Assembly: GCA_018398765.1 (NCBI GenBank)
Contig: JAHBMJ010003384.1
Location: forward strand, 41,607 to 66,606
Direction: 5' to 3'
Origin: Chromera velia
Lineage: Eukaryota; Sar; Chromeraceae
Length of the DNA stretch: 25,000 nucleotides
The notes beneath the pieces are model-generated. The model saw only the letters and a program-made list of their open reading frames with translations. It had not been told where the DNA came from and made no database searches. Below are positions 23,483 through 25,000 of this stretch, piece after piece (positions within the stretch are counted from its first letter, which is position 1; each line of letters starts with the position of its first letter). A program made the position numbers and the translations under genes.

Positions 23483-24985
23483 CTAAATTTCCTGAGGCCT
23501 GGTGGTTCTTTGGGTCTGGGTGTCTCCTTGGATGTCGTTGAGTCTGTACTCGGTCAGGAGAGCTGTGAGAGCCTTCGCGTCGACAGGTTTGATGAGCACA
23601 CGCGAGGCGCCCGCTTTCAGGAAGGCTTGTCTCCCGTCCTCGCTGGCCTCCCCCGTCACTCCAATGACCGTCGGAGGAGGAAGGGGGGGCAGGGAGTATC
23701 GGCAATGGTCGAGAATTCGAACGATGGCCTCGGGGCCTTCCATGTTGGGCATGTGCCGGTCCATCAAGATCAACCTGATGGACTCAGCGTGCTGCTTGAA
23801 CGAATCGACAGCAGAACTACCGCATTTGGCGGAAAGTACAGGCACTCCCAAACGTTTGGCTGCAAAGAGGGCACCCATCACGCAGAGTTCGTTGTCGTCG
23901 ACAACCATCAACCGAGGCGCAGATGGAGACGAAAAAGAACGGTCATTGTCTTTGTCGGTCTGTCCGGGGACAGATTGGTGATTGGGGGAGATGGCAGCTT
24001 CGGTGCACGAACGGAGTGCTCGTCGGTGTGCGGACACATCGATAACAGAAGAAATCGACGGTTTTGTGGAAGGGGGGGTGTCTGTCTGGATTGTGCTTTC
24101 TGGTTCGTTTTTCTCCTCCTCTTTTGAAACCGTTTTCGATTCCGACTCTGAGGATGGCACTGGAATGGCGGCTGGGATCTGTTTCTTCTCCTTTACTTTT
24201 TCTCTTCCTGTCTTTTCTCTTCTGCCTTCTGCTGGTGTCTCTTCCTCCTGTAGTTTCAAAGAGGTCAGCAGGTTGCACAAATCTTTTGAATCCAACGGCT
24301 TCACCAGCACCTCTATGGCACCCGCAGCAATGAACGGCTGCCGCCCTTCCTCGCTGGTCTCTCCTGTGAGACCAACGAATTTGGGGGGCTCAAGGGGAGG
24401 GTCACGACTCTTGCAATAGTCCCGAATATGCGTGATGGCCTGGGGGCCCTCCATGTGCGGCATGTATCTGTCCATGAGGATCAGACGGACACTCTCCGCG
24501 TGTTTTCTGAACGTCTCCACTGCAGAAACCCCGTCGGATGCTGTCACGCAGGGTACACGGAGACGTTTGGCAGCAAGTTTCGCTCCCATCACACACATGT
24601 CGTTGTCGTCAACAACCAGGAGCCGTGGAGGTGCCGTAGAAGAGATGGATGGGCTCCCTGAGGTCCTGAGGGGGGAATTCGGATGACTTCTTGTGGTATC
24701 CTTTGAAAGAAGCGAAGAACGCTTAGCGGAAGGTGGGGATAGAAACGGTTTCATCAGTGGAGACGGCGGGTCTGCAAAGGTGATACGGCGGGAGGGAGTC
24801 TCGTTGAAAGACGAACGGGATGTCACGGCAGGACTCGCTGACTTTTCCTCGCCACTGACATGGAAACTGTCACGTGAGGAAAGCGAGGAGGGCAGTTTCT
24901 TCAGGTAGACGGTGGAATTCTTCGTGGGGGACTTGACCAAAGACGATGTTGAACACAGGGAATTTCTCCGCTGACTCATACTCAT
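23483..24985 (-). CDS. Tandem receiver-domain (REC-REC) protein
   Basis: 500 codons without introns, ATG 24985-24983, TAG 23485-23483. Residues 1-118 are Ser/Pro/Lys-rich and low-complexity. REC1 spans about 121-244, with the acidic pair D126/D127, phosphoacceptor D172 (LILMDRYMP), switch T207 (LTGE) and K229 (LVKPLD). Residues 245-355 form a charged, Ser/Glu/Lys-rich linker. REC2 spans about 358-481, with D363/D364, D409 (LILMDRHMP), T444 (VTGE) and K466 (LIKPVD). All residues needed for Asp phosphorylation are present in both domains, so it should accept phosphate in a His-Asp phosphorelay. No kinase, HPt or DNA-binding domain is visible. The domains are close copies, suggesting internal duplication. 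The frame is open upstream of the ATG to the window edge, so this could be the tail of a larger protein such as a hybrid histidine kinase. Confidence 0.85.
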   Translation of the reverse strand: MSMSQRRNSLCSTSSLVKSPTKNSTVYLKKLPSSLSSRDSFHVSGEEKSASPAVTSRSSFNETPSRRITFADPPSPLMKPFLSPPSAKRSSLLSKDTTRSHPNSPLRTSGSPSISSTAPPRLLVVDDNDMCVMGAKLAAKRLRVPCVTASDGVSAVETFRKHAESVRLILMDRYMPHMEGPQAITHIRDYCKSRDPPLEPPKFVGLTGETSEEGRQPFIAAGAIEVLVKPLDSKDLCNLLTSLKLQEEETPAEGRREKTGREKVKEKKQIPAAIPVPSSESESKTVSKEEEKNEPESTIQTDTPPSTKPSISSVIDVSAHRRALRSCTEAAISPNHQSVPGQTDKDNDRSFSSPSAPRLMVVDDNELCVMGALFAAKRLGVPVLSAKCGSSAVDSFKQHAESIRLILMDRHMPNMEGPEAIVRILDHCRYSLPPLPPPTVIGVTGEASEDGRQAFLKAGASRVLIKPVDAKALTALLTEYRLNDIQGDTQTQRTTRPQEI

Positions 24986-25000
24986 CCTCCGAGGTGCATG

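Noticed and set aside
23348-24127. 259-codon plus-strand frame
   Set aside because: It lies antisense to the tandem-REC gene; the REC motifs on the minus strand explain the openness of this frame.

Overview
This window looks like nuclear DNA of an alveolate-type protist, most plausibly a free-living photosynthetic relative of the Apicomplexa such as a chromerid. Three things point there: a multi-exon MAP kinase of the apicomplexan MAPK2 (PfMAP2/TgMAPK2) type, a eukaryotic protein with two response-regulator receiver domains, and a long middle section of AT-rich, repeat-rich, transposon-laden DNA. The species is an inference; no rRNA or organellar marker is present.

Layout. Positions 1-4911 (+) carry the 3' two-thirds of the MAPK2-like gene. 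I resolved nine exons (249-314, 1262-1739, 1991-2036, 2355-2406, 2722-2820, 3288-3352, 3640-3755, 4093-4238, 4551-4911), whose phases join into one open frame of about 475 codons running from the DFG motif to the C-terminus. The N-lobe and HRD loop lie upstream of the window. Introns hold many microsatellites and two small tandem duplications. Positions 4912-8530 show no convincing gene; a 32-bp direct repeat lies at 7644/7892. A possible minus-strand terminal exon lies at 8531-8787.

Positions 9400-23000 are a repeat and mobile-element landscape. In order: a ~1 kb imperfect (GACA)n array, a tRNA-like SINE head (A and B boxes) followed by ~30-bp degenerate repeats, a GC-rich islet at 11.15-11.5 kb, an ORF resembling the T5orf172/MUG113 (GIY-YIG-like) nuclease family, a ~832-bp element with ~200-bp terminal inverted repeats (12789-13620), a broken CxxC-containing gene fragment directly against that element, a 22-bp minisatellite (16612-16975), two blocks of a ~35-bp G-rich minisatellite, a probable non-LTR retrotransposon 3' end with a TAAC-repeat tail (about 20645-21512), pentanucleotide ACTGT repeats at two sites, and a second tRNA-like SINE head on the minus strand near 22.2 kb.

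Positions 23483-24985 (-) hold an intronless 500-codon ORF with two complete receiver (REC) domains and no recognisable output domain. The frame stays open to the window edge, so the N-terminus may be incomplete.

The two good genes are both signalling proteins but point in opposite directions (their 3' ends face each other) and are 18.5 kb apart, so I infer no functional link. The most notable observations are the MAPK whose TXY motif reads TTR inside a greatly enlarged activation segment, a recurring GTCAGT splice donor with GCAG acceptors, the tandem-REC protein, and the inverted-repeat element next to a nuclease-like ORF whose frame continues past two UAR stops.
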